NCBI GenBank assembly: GCA_001281695.1
Contig: LJIE01000001.1
Location: 1,316,586 to 1,380,585 of the forward strand
DNA: 64,000 nucleotides
Direction of reading: 5' to 3'
DNA from: a bacterium 336/3
GTDB taxonomy: Bacteria > Bacteroidota > Bacteroidia > Cytophagales > Thermonemataceae
Shown here: in pieces, positions 33,905 through 41,754 of the stretch
How positions within the stretch are numbered: the first letter of the stretch is position 1
Layout of the letters: every line of letters begins with the position of its first letter
The notes under the pieces: model-generated
Told to the model about the DNA's origin: nothing
The model's database searches: none
The model's input: the letters and a program-made list of their open reading frames with translations, nothing else
Made by a program: the position numbers and the translations under genes

Positions 33905-34531
33905 ATGAAAAACATGGAAGAAACGAAAATATCTAAAAGTGAATTAAAACTAAAAGCTATTTTAAAAGCAGCCAAAGACTGTTTTGCTCGTTATGGTTAC
34001 GAAAAAACTACTTTGGACGATATTGGAAAAATAGCAAGACTCAACAAGGCTTCGTTGTATTATTATTTCAAAAACAAAGAAGATATTTTTATTCAGGTGG
34101 TGTTATCAGAAGCCAAAGATTTTATAGAAAAGCTACAAAACTCAGCATTACAAGCAGAAAGCATAGAAGAAAAAATAGTTACTTATTTAATTGCTCGAAT
34201 GCGATATTATAGAGATGTCTTGAATCTTCATCAGTTGTCAGTAACGATTGTTCAGGAAATACAACCCAAGTTTGACGAAGTTTATCAGAGTGTTAAAAAT
34301 GAAGAAATTGCTTATTTGGAAAGTATTTTAAAGCAGGGAATTAAGCAAAAAGTATTTGAATTGCATAACTCATTACAAATTGCAGAGGTACTCATTACCA
34401 TTGCCGATGCTCTCAAACATGAAGCGACATTTCGTTCCAATACATTTGATATGGCATCTGTGGATTATTCGAAAGCAGAAAAAAAGATAGAAATGATTAC
34501 CAAACTGATTTTGAAAGGTCTTAATTCCTAA
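33905..34531 (+). CDS. TetR/AcrR family transcriptional regulator
   Basis: 208 aa. The N-terminal helix-turn-helix reads AAKDCFARYGYEKTTLDDIGKIARLNKASLYYYFKNKEDIF, the TetR signature; the C-terminal ligand domain is not typed. It heads an operon with an SRPBCC protein, a saccharopine-dehydrogenase-like protein and a DUF1569 protein, and likely represses it from the inverted repeat at 33844-33882. The inducer is unknown. Confidence 0.92.
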   Translation: MKNMEETKISKSELKLKAILKAAKDCFARYGYEKTTLDDIGKIARLNKASLYYYFKNKEDIFIQVVLSEAKDFIEKLQNSALQAESIEEKIVTYLIARMRYYRDVLNLHQLSVTIVQEIQPKFDEVYQSVKNEEIAYLESILKQGIKQKVFELHNSLQIAEVLITIADALKHEATFRSNTFDMASVDYSKAEKKIEMITKLILKGLNS

Positions 34532-34536
34532 AAACA

Positions 34537-34962
34537 ATGGCAAGTTACCATACATCTATAGAAATTGATGCTCCTTTGGAGCGAGTTTGGGCAGAGCTGA
34601 TGAACATTGAAAGCTATCCAACATGGAATCCGTTGGTAAAAACAATTCAAGGGGATTTGAAAGAGGGTAACGAAATCAAAATTTATATCATTCCTCTCAA
34701 ATCTAATTTTAAAGCAAAACTAACAGTCTTTCAGCCTCAAAAAGAAATGACATGGTTGGGAGCTTTGGGAGCAAGCTGGATAGTTTGTGGAGAGCATTAT
34801 TACAGACTCGAACCAAAAGGAAATAAGACTCTTTTATTACATGGAGAGGAATTTAAAGGTGTTTTATCCTATTTCATACCTCCCTTTATCACCAATATGA
34901 TGAAGAAAACTTTTGAAAAACATAATCAGATATTAAAACAACGAATTGAAAATGGAAAATAA
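34537..34962 (+). CDS. SRPBCC (polyketide cyclase-like) family protein
   Basis: 141 aa, ATG 5 bp after the tetR stop. SIEIDAPLERVWAELMNIESYPTWNPLVKTIQGDL is the classic SRPBCC opening, with a hydrophobic cavity expected for a lipid or aromatic ligand. It overlaps the next gene by 11 bp. Probably an intracellular carrier or cyclase; the substrate is unknown. Confidence 0.88.
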   Translation: MASYHTSIEIDAPLERVWAELMNIESYPTWNPLVKTIQGDLKEGNEIKIYIIPLKSNFKAKLTVFQPQKEMTWLGALGASWIVCGEHYYRLEPKGNKTLLLHGEEFKGVLSYFIPPFITNMMKKTFEKHNQILKQRIENGK

Positions 34963-35992
34963 GGTTTTGTTGTATGGAGCAACAGGTTATACAGCCCAGT
35001 TGGTAATCGAAGAAATGCTAAAAAAAGGCATCAAACCAATATTAGCAGGAAGAAGTAAATCTGTGGAGGCGATTGGGAAAAAGTACAGTTTACAAACCAG
35101 AATTTTTGATTTAGAAAACTCAGAAAATATTCAAAAAAATATAACTGATATAATGCTTGTGGTCAATTTGGCAGGACCCTTTCAGCTTACAGCCCAAAAA
35201 TTGATTCAGGCATGCCTCAGTACCAACACCCATTATACAGACATTGCGGGAGAAGTAAAAGATTTTGAAAAAGTATATAGCTTTGACAAACCAGCCCAAG
35301 AAGCAGAAATTATGCTGATGGCAGGTATAGGGTTTGGTGTAGTACCAACTGATGTGGCTTCATATATTGCCAAACAAAATTTGCCAGACGCTCATGAGCT
35401 TACCATTGCATTTGCTACACAAGGAGGCGTTTCGCAAGGGACACTCAAAACTGTTCTCAAAGACATGAATGAGGTAGGTGTGAAACGTATAGATGGCAAA
35501 CTAACTTCTTGTAAACCAGCAGAAAGTAATTTTTCTTTTGCTTTGGGAGGTAAAAAACATGCATGTGTAAGCAATCCTTGGAGAGCAGATGTATTTTCGG
35601 CATATTATACCACTCAAATACCCAATATCAAGGCATATTCGGCATTTCCTGCACCATTGGTATTTATGATGAGAAATAAGTGGCTTTTTGGAAAATTTAC
35701 AAAAAGTACACTTCTACAAAAACTCATAGCCAAAGCTCCTCAAGGTCCTACAGAAAAAGAACTGAAAGAAGGAAAAACATGGGTATATGTGGAGGCTCAA
35801 AATAAAAAAGGGAAAAAAGTTACAGTAAGTATAGAAGGGCAAGAAGCCTATATGTTTACAGCCCAAACAGTTACTCAAATTGCAAAATATATCTTAGAAA
35901 ATCATTGGCAGGCGGGTTTCCAAACGCCAGCGAAAATGTATGGAACAAAAATTTTAGAAAACTTGAATGTGCAAATAAAAACAACCTTATAA
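34952..35992 (+). CDS. Saccharopine dehydrogenase-like (trans-acting enoyl reductase type) oxidoreductase
   Basis: 346 aa from ATG 34952 (a second ATG at 34946 is possible). The Rossmann motif is LLYGATGYTAQLV; LAGRS and VVNLAGPFQLTAQKLIQACL match the saccharopine dehydrogenase/LYS9-like NAD(P) domain used by mycobacterial trans-acting enoyl reductases. It would reduce or oxidise a lipid-like or amino-acid-like substrate. It overlaps both neighbours (11 bp upstream, 1 bp TAATG downstream). Confidence 0.82.
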   Translation: MENKVLLYGATGYTAQLVIEEMLKKGIKPILAGRSKSVEAIGKKYSLQTRIFDLENSENIQKNITDIMLVVNLAGPFQLTAQKLIQACLSTNTHYTDIAGEVKDFEKVYSFDKPAQEAEIMLMAGIGFGVVPTDVASYIAKQNLPDAHELTIAFATQGGVSQGTLKTVLKDMNEVGVKRIDGKLTSCKPAESNFSFALGGKKHACVSNPWRADVFSAYYTTQIPNIKAYSAFPAPLVFMMRNKWLFGKFTKSTLLQKLIAKAPQGPTEKELKEGKTWVYVEAQNKKGKKVTVSIEGQEAYMFTAQTVTQIAKYILENHWQAGFQTPAKMYGTKILENLNVQIKTTL

Positions 35993-36528
35993 TGATTAAG
36001 AAAATATTAATAGTAGCTTTTATCTATTCCTTCTTCACGCTGAATGCTCAAAATACATCAATTATGAAATATCAAAAAATAAAAGGAGATTTTTATAAAG
36101 AATCTGATTATAAAAAGCTAATAGAAAGGCTGGATAATATTACTCCCAATTCACAAAGGAAATGGGGAACAATGACAGTTTCTCAGATGCTACATCATTT
36201 GAATTTAGCAATTGGAAGTGGACTGGGATATTATACACTACCTGATAACAGCAGTTTTATGAGTAGAGGTTTTAATCAGTTTTTGATTTTAAACGTTTTG
36301 AAAAAATTTCCGACCAATACAAAAACAGCTAAACCTTTAAAAGTTACAGAAAACTTTGATTTTGAAACAGAAAAACAAAAGCTAAAAGAAATATTAGAAA
36401 AAGCTTATGCTACAAAATCTGATAATGATTGGGGAAGGCATACTTATTTTGGCGAAATGACAAGAAAAGCTTGGGGGAAGTTAATCATGATACACTGCAA
36501 TCACCACTTTCAACAATTTGGTAATTAA
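35992..36528 (+). CDS. DUF1569 (DinB-like) protein with signal peptide
   Basis: 178 aa from ATG 35992, which overlaps the previous stop (TAATG). A signal-like segment (MIKKILIVAFIYSFFTLNAQ) precedes NSQRKWGTMTVSQMLHHLNLAIG, the DUF1569 metal-binding helical motif, and ends in WGKLIMIHCNHHFQQFGN, the second His motif. The DinB-like four-helix fold usually holds a metal. Export of a DinB-like fold is unusual; see also 52369-53496. Confidence 0.8.
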   Translation: MIKKILIVAFIYSFFTLNAQNTSIMKYQKIKGDFYKESDYKKLIERLDNITPNSQRKWGTMTVSQMLHHLNLAIGSGLGYYTLPDNSSFMSRGFNQFLILNVLKKFPTNTKTAKPLKVTENFDFETEKQKLKEILEKAYATKSDNDWGRHTYFGEMTRKAWGKLIMIHCNHHFQQFGN

Positions 36529-36600
36529 GGAGTTGTATTATTGTGTCTAAATGGTTAGCTTAGAGAAAATATCTGTAAGTACCCTTAAAAACTATGCAAT

Positions 36601-37122
36601 ATGGAACAGAAAATGCAAACTTACTTTGTAGCTGAAAAAGCTGAATCAGTGATTTTTATGCTGGTGGGTATCATCGCCATTATAGGAGCTTTGATAGGGA
36701 TTTTTTATCTTAAAAAACCTATGTGGAATGGTATGGCGATACCTCTAATACTGGTTGCCTTTATTCAAATTACAGTAGGAGCGACAGTTTATTTTCGTAC
36801 AGATAAGCAACTCAAAAATCTTATAGAAGCATACAAAAAAGAACCTAAAAAATATGTAAAAGAAGAACTTGAAAGAATGATAGTAGTAAACAAGAACTTT
36901 GATATTTATAAATATGTAGAAATTGCTCTGCTTGTAATAGGTTTAGCTCTTATTGTAGTAGAGATGTTTTGGATGAAAGATAAGCCTTTTTGGTTGGGGA
37001 TAGGAATAGGGCTGGCTCTACAAAGTAGTATTATGTTGGGGGCTGATTTTTTTGCAGAAAGTAGAGCTGATGTATATACGGCACAACTCATGGAGTTAGA
37101 AAAAAACCTTCAATTTCAATAA
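36601..37122 (+). CDS. Four-helix membrane protein of unknown function
   Basis: 173 aa with two helix pairs (about 17-60 and 103-148) around a charged cytoplasmic loop (YKKEPKKYVKEELERM). The second pair repeats the pattern of the first. No family is recognised. It follows the TetR operon by 72 bp and precedes an SDR gene by 30 bp, so it may be co-transcribed with that SDR. Confidence 0.6.
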   Translation: MEQKMQTYFVAEKAESVIFMLVGIIAIIGALIGIFYLKKPMWNGMAIPLILVAFIQITVGATVYFRTDKQLKNLIEAYKKEPKKYVKEELERMIVVNKNFDIYKYVEIALLVIGLALIVVEMFWMKDKPFWLGIGIGLALQSSIMLGADFFAESRADVYTAQLMELEKNLQFQ

Positions 37123-37152
37123 AATTCATTAAAAAATATAAATTTTGCAATC

Positions 37153-37938
37153 ATGGCACAAAAAAATGTATTAATTACAGGAGCAAGTAGCGGAATAGGC
37201 TACGAATTAGCCAAAATATTTTCTCAAAACCAATATAATTTGGTTTTGGTAGCTCGTAATGAAAATAAACTTATTGAACTCAAAAAAGAATTAGAAGCAA
37301 AATATAACAACAAAGTTTGGGTTATAGGGAAAGATTTATCACGCCCTGAAGCTCCCAAAGAAGTATATGACTGGACTCAAAGCCAAGATATTGAAATTCA
37401 TGAACTTGTAAACAACGCTGGCTTTGGCGATTTTGGTAAATTCCATGAAGCAAAATGGCAAAAACAACAAGAAATGTTACAACTCAATATCCATGCCCTT
37501 ACTGAGCTTACACACTCATATTTGCCCAATATGGTGGCTAAAAAATATGGTAGAATTTTAAATGTTGCTTCTACGGCTGCTTTCCAGCCTGGACCTTTGA
37601 TGGCTGTTTATTATGCAACGAAAGCGTATGTATTGCATTTTTCGGAAGGAATTGCCAACGAATTGCAGGGAACAGGCGTAACAGTGACAGCTCTTTGCCC
37701 AGGGGCTACCGAATCGGGCTTCCAAGCAGCTGCAGCTATGGAGGAATCGAAGCTTGTAAAAGGTAAAAAACTACCAACTTCTTACGATGTAGCTTTGTAT
37801 GGATACAAAGAAATGCAAAAAGGTACAGTAGTGGCTATTCATGGCATGATGAACTACTTGCTTGCAAACTCTGTACGTTTTACGCCTCGTGCTTTGGTGC
37901 GTGGTTTGGTAAGAAGTATGCAAGAGAAATCGAAATAA
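37153..37938 (+). CDS. Short-chain dehydrogenase/reductase
   Basis: 261 aa classical SDR. ITGASSGIGYELA is the cofactor motif, NNAG is present, and YYATKAYV supplies the catalytic Tyr and Lys. The family of proteins like YqjQ/DltE shares LNVASTAAFQPGP and PGATESGF. The substrate is unknown. It is one of four SDR genes in this window, of which two (50 and 52 kb) are in the sigma-factor region. Confidence 0.9.
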   Translation: MAQKNVLITGASSGIGYELAKIFSQNQYNLVLVARNENKLIELKKELEAKYNNKVWVIGKDLSRPEAPKEVYDWTQSQDIEIHELVNNAGFGDFGKFHEAKWQKQQEMLQLNIHALTELTHSYLPNMVAKKYGRILNVASTAAFQPGPLMAVYYATKAYVLHFSEGIANELQGTGVTVTALCPGATESGFQAAAAMEESKLVKGKKLPTSYDVALYGYKEMQKGTVVAIHGMMNYLLANSVRFTPRALVRGLVRSMQEKSK

Positions 37939-37991
37939 AAATATCTCATATTCATATCTTTTTTTTATAATTGTTCCGATATATTGAACTT

Positions 37992-38429
37992 ATGGAACAA
38001 ATTGATACGAAAGGAGAAAACTCTCTACCCTTAATCTATCCAACACTTATCAAAAGATTTCAATCTTTGATGATAGACCAATTTTTTATTGTTGCGTGCT
38101 TGTTTTTATTGAGTCAATTATTTGCCAATACAAATGAAGAAGAAATGGGATGGATAAAAGGGATTTTGTGGGTGTCATTATTTTTTGTTTATGAACCACT
38201 ATGTATGGTGCTTGGGTGTACTCTTGGAAATTATATAGTAGGAATACGAGTGAGGAAAATTAAGAACCCAACAGAAAGAATTAATATACTGCAATCTTAT
38301 ATACGATTTGTTTCAAAAATACTACTTGGAACGGTCTCTTTTTTCACTGTTACAGCAGATAAACAAAAAAGAGCCATCCATGATATGATAGTGGACTCTG
38401 TAGTGATTTATAATCCTAAAAATAAATGA
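37992..38429 (+). CDS. RDD family membrane protein
   Basis: 145 aa from ATG 37992. The conserved region is TLIKRFQSLMIDQFF (R and D of the RDD motif), followed by three membrane helices and GNYIVGIRVRK, typical of RDD proteins. Function is uncertain; some RDD proteins act in Na+/Li+ or proton exchange. It ends at a strong hairpin. Confidence 0.85.
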   Translation: MEQIDTKGENSLPLIYPTLIKRFQSLMIDQFFIVACLFLLSQLFANTNEEEMGWIKGILWVSLFFVYEPLCMVLGCTLGNYIVGIRVRKIKNPTERINILQSYIRFVSKILLGTVSFFTVTADKQKRAIHDMIVDSVVIYNPKNK

Positions 38430-38457
38430 AAAAGCCCTTAAATTTTTAAGGGCTTTT
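38430..38457 (+). terminator. Terminator of the RDD gene
   Basis: AAAAGCCCTTAAA / TTTAAGGGCTTTT is a 13-bp stem with a very short loop, directly after the stop. Confidence 0.9.
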
Positions 38458-38723
38458 CTGTTGCAAAATCAGTTTGTTCTATGATTCTTGTCATGGGCGA
38501 ACTGATTTTTTTTCTGCTAATTTGTATTAGCATAGAAAGCGAAAATCATCATAACAATAAACTTTTCTAATCAAAACTTAGGTGTAAAACTAATGGTAAA
38601 CGAGGTTGGCTTTGCTATCCTCGTTTCTGATTTTTATGAGCAAAATCAGTTTTTTATGCCTACCAAACTCATTCAAATGTTGCAGAGAGCTATGTAGTTT
38701 TGAAACCATGAATTACTACGATT
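38458..38723. other. Structured non-coding region upstream of the cbb3 oxidase operon
   Basis: No open frame of note. AAAATCAGTT occurs at 38465-38474 and 38642-38651 and inverted at 38500-38509 (AACTGATTTT), so alternative stems are possible. AAACGAGG / CCTCGTTT (38598-38605 and 38619-38626) makes a further hairpin. A -7-like box TAGTTTTG lies at 38695-38702, 21 bases before the next ATG. Confidence 0.5.
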
Positions 38724-39047
38724 ATGACAGTCAAAGAACTATTTTATACAAAAGAACAAGGCATAGATAACCTCATACTACTATTTTTCTATAAAGGGAA
38801 AACAGATAAAGGCTTATGGGGACGTATGGAAGAGATTTTTGGAAATGAAAACAATCTCCATTTGTTCTCTGTGGATATAGATATGCACCCTGAATTGGCT
38901 AAAAGTTTTTCCGTTCAACTTACTCCAAAGTTACTTGTCATACACAATGGTAAAGAGGTGGCTCGCTATAAACCTACGGATATTACAGAAGAAGCTCTTC
39001 AAAAAATATCTTTGGAAATTAAAGAAAATTACCTTTTAGATAAATAG
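38724..39047 (+). CDS. Thioredoxin-fold protein without active-site cysteines
   Basis: 107 aa. The pattern LILLFFYKGKTDKGLWGRMEEIF, FSVDIDMHPELAKSFSVQLTPKLLVIHNGKEVARY follows a thioredoxin, including the cis-Pro site (LTPK) and the FSV-x(2)-TP-x-LLVI strand. There is no Cys anywhere, and KGKTDKG occupies the CxxC position, so it cannot do disulfide exchange. It lies 2 bp before ccoI and probably has a chaperone or binding role in copper or oxidase assembly. Confidence 0.78.
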   Translation: MTVKELFYTKEQGIDNLILLFFYKGKTDKGLWGRMEEIFGNENNLHLFSVDIDMHPELAKSFSVQLTPKLLVIHNGKEVARYKPTDITEEALQKISLEIKENYLLDK

Positions 39048-39049
39048 CT

Positions 39050-41515
39050 ATGGCAATCAATCATACACATACTGAAGAAAAAACAACTTGTTATCATTGT
39101 GGAGATACTTGCAAAGAGGTGATTTCATACCATGAGAAACAATTCTGTTGTACAGGATGCCAAAATGTATATGCCATTCTTCAAGAAAACAATCTTTGTG
39201 AATATTATAATTTGAATGATTTAGCTGGTAATTCTGTGAAAAATGCAGTCAGGGCTGAAAAATTTGAGTACCTCAACCTACCCGAAGTAAAAAGTAAGAT
39301 TATAGATTTTTCTGATGGTAAAATTGCCAAAGTTACATTGTATTTGCCTCAAATTCATTGTAGTTCTTGCATTTGGCTCTTAGAAAATTTACATAAACTC
39401 AATAGTGGTGTAAGACAGTCGAGAGTAGATTTCTTAAAAAAGAAAGTGTCTATTACTTACTCAGAAGAGCAAACAGACTTGCAAGCACTTGCCACATTGC
39501 TTTCTCAAATTGGCTACGAACCCCATATTACACTCAATGATACAGAAGAAAAAGACCAAGAATACAAGCATTTGAGCAAGAATCAACGAAAAATAATTGC
39601 TAAAATCGCTGTAGCTGGTTTTTCTTTTGGAAATATTATGCTCATTAGCTTTCCTGAATACTTCGGATTTGATAGTCATTCTGAAGGTTCATTCAAGCAT
39701 TTTTTTCAGTATGTAAATTTTGCTTTGGTATTGCCTTCGTTCTTTTTTGGAGGTTGGGATTACCTGACATCAGCATATAGAAACTTGAAAAAAGGCGTAT
39801 TGAACATAGACTTTCCTTTGGCTTTGGGGCTTATTGTGCTATTTATCAGAAGTTTATTTGAAATTATAACAGAAGTAGGAGCAGGCTATACCGATACACT
39901 GGCAGGGCTGATATTTTTCTTGCTTTTGGGTAAATGGTTTCAACAAAAAACTTATGATGTTCTTCGTTACAATCGAGATTTCAAATCTTATTTTCCTGTG
40001 GCTGTGGCAGTCAAAAATGAAGAAAATCAGGAAGTTCAGAAGCCTATCAATCAGCTAAAAGTTGGGAATCGTATCGTAATTCGTAACCAAGAGCTTATTC
40101 CAGCAGATGCTATTTTACTCAAAGGCGAAGCCAATATTGATTATAGTTTTGTAACTGGTGAGGCTATGCCCACTGAAAAAGTACTGGGAGAAATGATTTA
40201 TGCAGGTGGTAGACAAATAGGAGCGACTTTAGAACTCGAAGTGATGAAGTCTGTCTCTCAAAGCTACCTAACAGAACTTTGGAATAAGGAAGATTTTCAG
40301 AAAAAACATTATACACAAGAAACAACGCTACAATTACAGTCTTTTTTAAGCAAATATTTTACTTATGGATTGCTTATAGTGGCTTTTTCGGCATTGAGTT
40401 TTTGGCTTGTCAAAAGTGATTTACCTAGAGCTATCAATGCGTTTACAGCAGTTTTAATAATTGCCTGTCCTTGTGCATTGGCTCTTTCAAGTCCGTTTGC
40501 TTTAGGAACAGCCATGAGAATATTGGGTAAATGGAAATTGTACTTAAAAAACGTATCTGTCATTGAAAATTTGGCAAAAGTACAAACCATCATTTTTGAT
40601 AAAACAGGTACAATTACAGAGAGAGAAAGTTCACAAGTAGAGTTTATAAACCAAACAGAAAACCTAAACCCTGAAGAAATACAAATGATAGGGAATTTGG
40701 TAAGAAACTCTACCCACCCTTTATCTCAGCATATTTATCATCATTTAAGCCAAAAGGAAAAAGTACAAGAAATTCCTTTAGAAAGTTTTAAAGAAATCAT
40801 AGGAAGGGGCTTAGAAGCAAAAATTTCAAATAAATCTGTAAAAATAGGCTCTTCGCAATATGTGGGTGTACCCAAAGATAGTAATGATTATACCACCAAA
40901 GTATTTGTAGAAATAGATGGGACATTGAAAGGATATTTCTTATTCCATAATACATACAGAAAAGGATTGGAAAATCTGACAAGTAGTTTATTGAATCAAG
41001 GATATGACTTGCATTTGCTTTCTGGAGATAACAAAGGTGAAGCTACTTATTTAGAACATTATTTTTTACGTCCCGAAAAACTGCATTTTAATCAATCACC
41101 ACAAGATAAATGGGCTTTTGTGAATGCTTTGCAACAAAATAAGCAATCTGTTTTGATGTTAGGTGATGGTTTGAATGATGCTGGAGCTTTACAAAAAGCA
41201 GATGTAGGAATAGCTGTAACAGATAACATAGCTTATTTCACGCCTGCTTCAGATGCCATTTTGGATGCTAAAAATCTGTCTTATTTGAGTGGATTCACAG
41301 CATTTGCCAAAAAAACGATGCAAGTAATCAAATGGAGTTTTGTAATATCTCTGATTTACAACATCATTGGGTTGTTTTTTGCAGTGCAGGGGACACTTTC
41401 TCCTTTGATTGCAGCCATTCTGATGCCCATTAGCTCTATTACAGTTGTAGCATTTACCACCCTTTCAGTAAGCAATTTTGAGAAGGTGATTAAAAATATA
41501 CGCAGTACAAAATGA
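39050..41515 (+). CDS. ccoI: Copper-transporting P1B-type ATPase CcoI
   Basis: 821 aa. The N terminus has a Cys cluster (CYHCGDTC, CCTGC) and a heavy-metal domain with CSSC near residue 105. Eight membrane helices carry the CPC metal motif (IIACPCALALSS), the phosphorylation motif DKTGT and the GDGLNDAGAL hinge; THPLS is the conserved SHP-like site. CcoI/FixI supplies copper to cbb3 oxidase. It is followed by ccoS, which fixes the identity among related ATPases. Confidence 0.95.
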   Translation: MAINHTHTEEKTTCYHCGDTCKEVISYHEKQFCCTGCQNVYAILQENNLCEYYNLNDLAGNSVKNAVRAEKFEYLNLPEVKSKIIDFSDGKIAKVTLYLPQIHCSSCIWLLENLHKLNSGVRQSRVDFLKKKVSITYSEEQTDLQALATLLSQIGYEPHITLNDTEEKDQEYKHLSKNQRKIIAKIAVAGFSFGNIMLISFPEYFGFDSHSEGSFKHFFQYVNFALVLPSFFFGGWDYLTSAYRNLKKGVLNIDFPLALGLIVLFIRSLFEIITEVGAGYTDTLAGLIFFLLLGKWFQQKTYDVLRYNRDFKSYFPVAVAVKNEENQEVQKPINQLKVGNRIVIRNQELIPADAILLKGEANIDYSFVTGEAMPTEKVLGEMIYAGGRQIGATLELEVMKSVSQSYLTELWNKEDFQKKHYTQETTLQLQSFLSKYFTYGLLIVAFSALSFWLVKSDLPRAINAFTAVLIIACPCALALSSPFALGTAMRILGKWKLYLKNVSVIENLAKVQTIIFDKTGTITERESSQVEFINQTENLNPEEIQMIGNLVRNSTHPLSQHIYHHLSQKEKVQEIPLESFKEIIGRGLEAKISNKSVKIGSSQYVGVPKDSNDYTTKVFVEIDGTLKGYFLFHNTYRKGLENLTSSLLNQGYDLHLLSGDNKGEATYLEHYFLRPEKLHFNQSPQDKWAFVNALQQNKQSVLMLGDGLNDAGALQKADVGIAVTDNIAYFTPASDAILDAKNLSYLSGFTAFAKKTMQVIKWSFVISLIYNIIGLFFAVQGTLSPLIAAILMPISSITVVAFTTLSVSNFEKVIKNIRSTK

Positions 41516-41545
41516 TTTTTTATATCCACCTAAAAATAGAAAAAT

Positions 41546-41737
41546 ATGGTTGTGATTTATGTTTTACTCGGAATAAGTGTACTGATGGCAAGTATTTTCT
41601 TGCTTGTGTTCTTATGGAATTTACGCAGTGGGCAATACGAAGACGATTATACGCCTGCTATCCGAATGTTATTTGATGATACAGTGCCTGCACAAAGCAT
41701 CAAGACTCCTCAACAAGACAATCAAACTAATCAATAA
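41546..41737 (+). CDS. ccoS: Cbb3-type oxidase assembly protein CcoS
   Basis: 63 aa, one membrane helix (MVVIYVLLGISVLMASIFLLVFLW) and the typical GQYEDDYTPAIRMLFDD tail. CcoS is needed to insert cofactors into cbb3 oxidase. It lies 30 bp after ccoI and 17 bp before ccoNO, inside the operon. Confidence 0.93.
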   Translation: MVVIYVLLGISVLMASIFLLVFLWNLRSGQYEDDYTPAIRMLFDDTVPAQSIKTPQQDNQTNQ

Positions 41738-41754
41738 TTTTAATTGTATAACTT

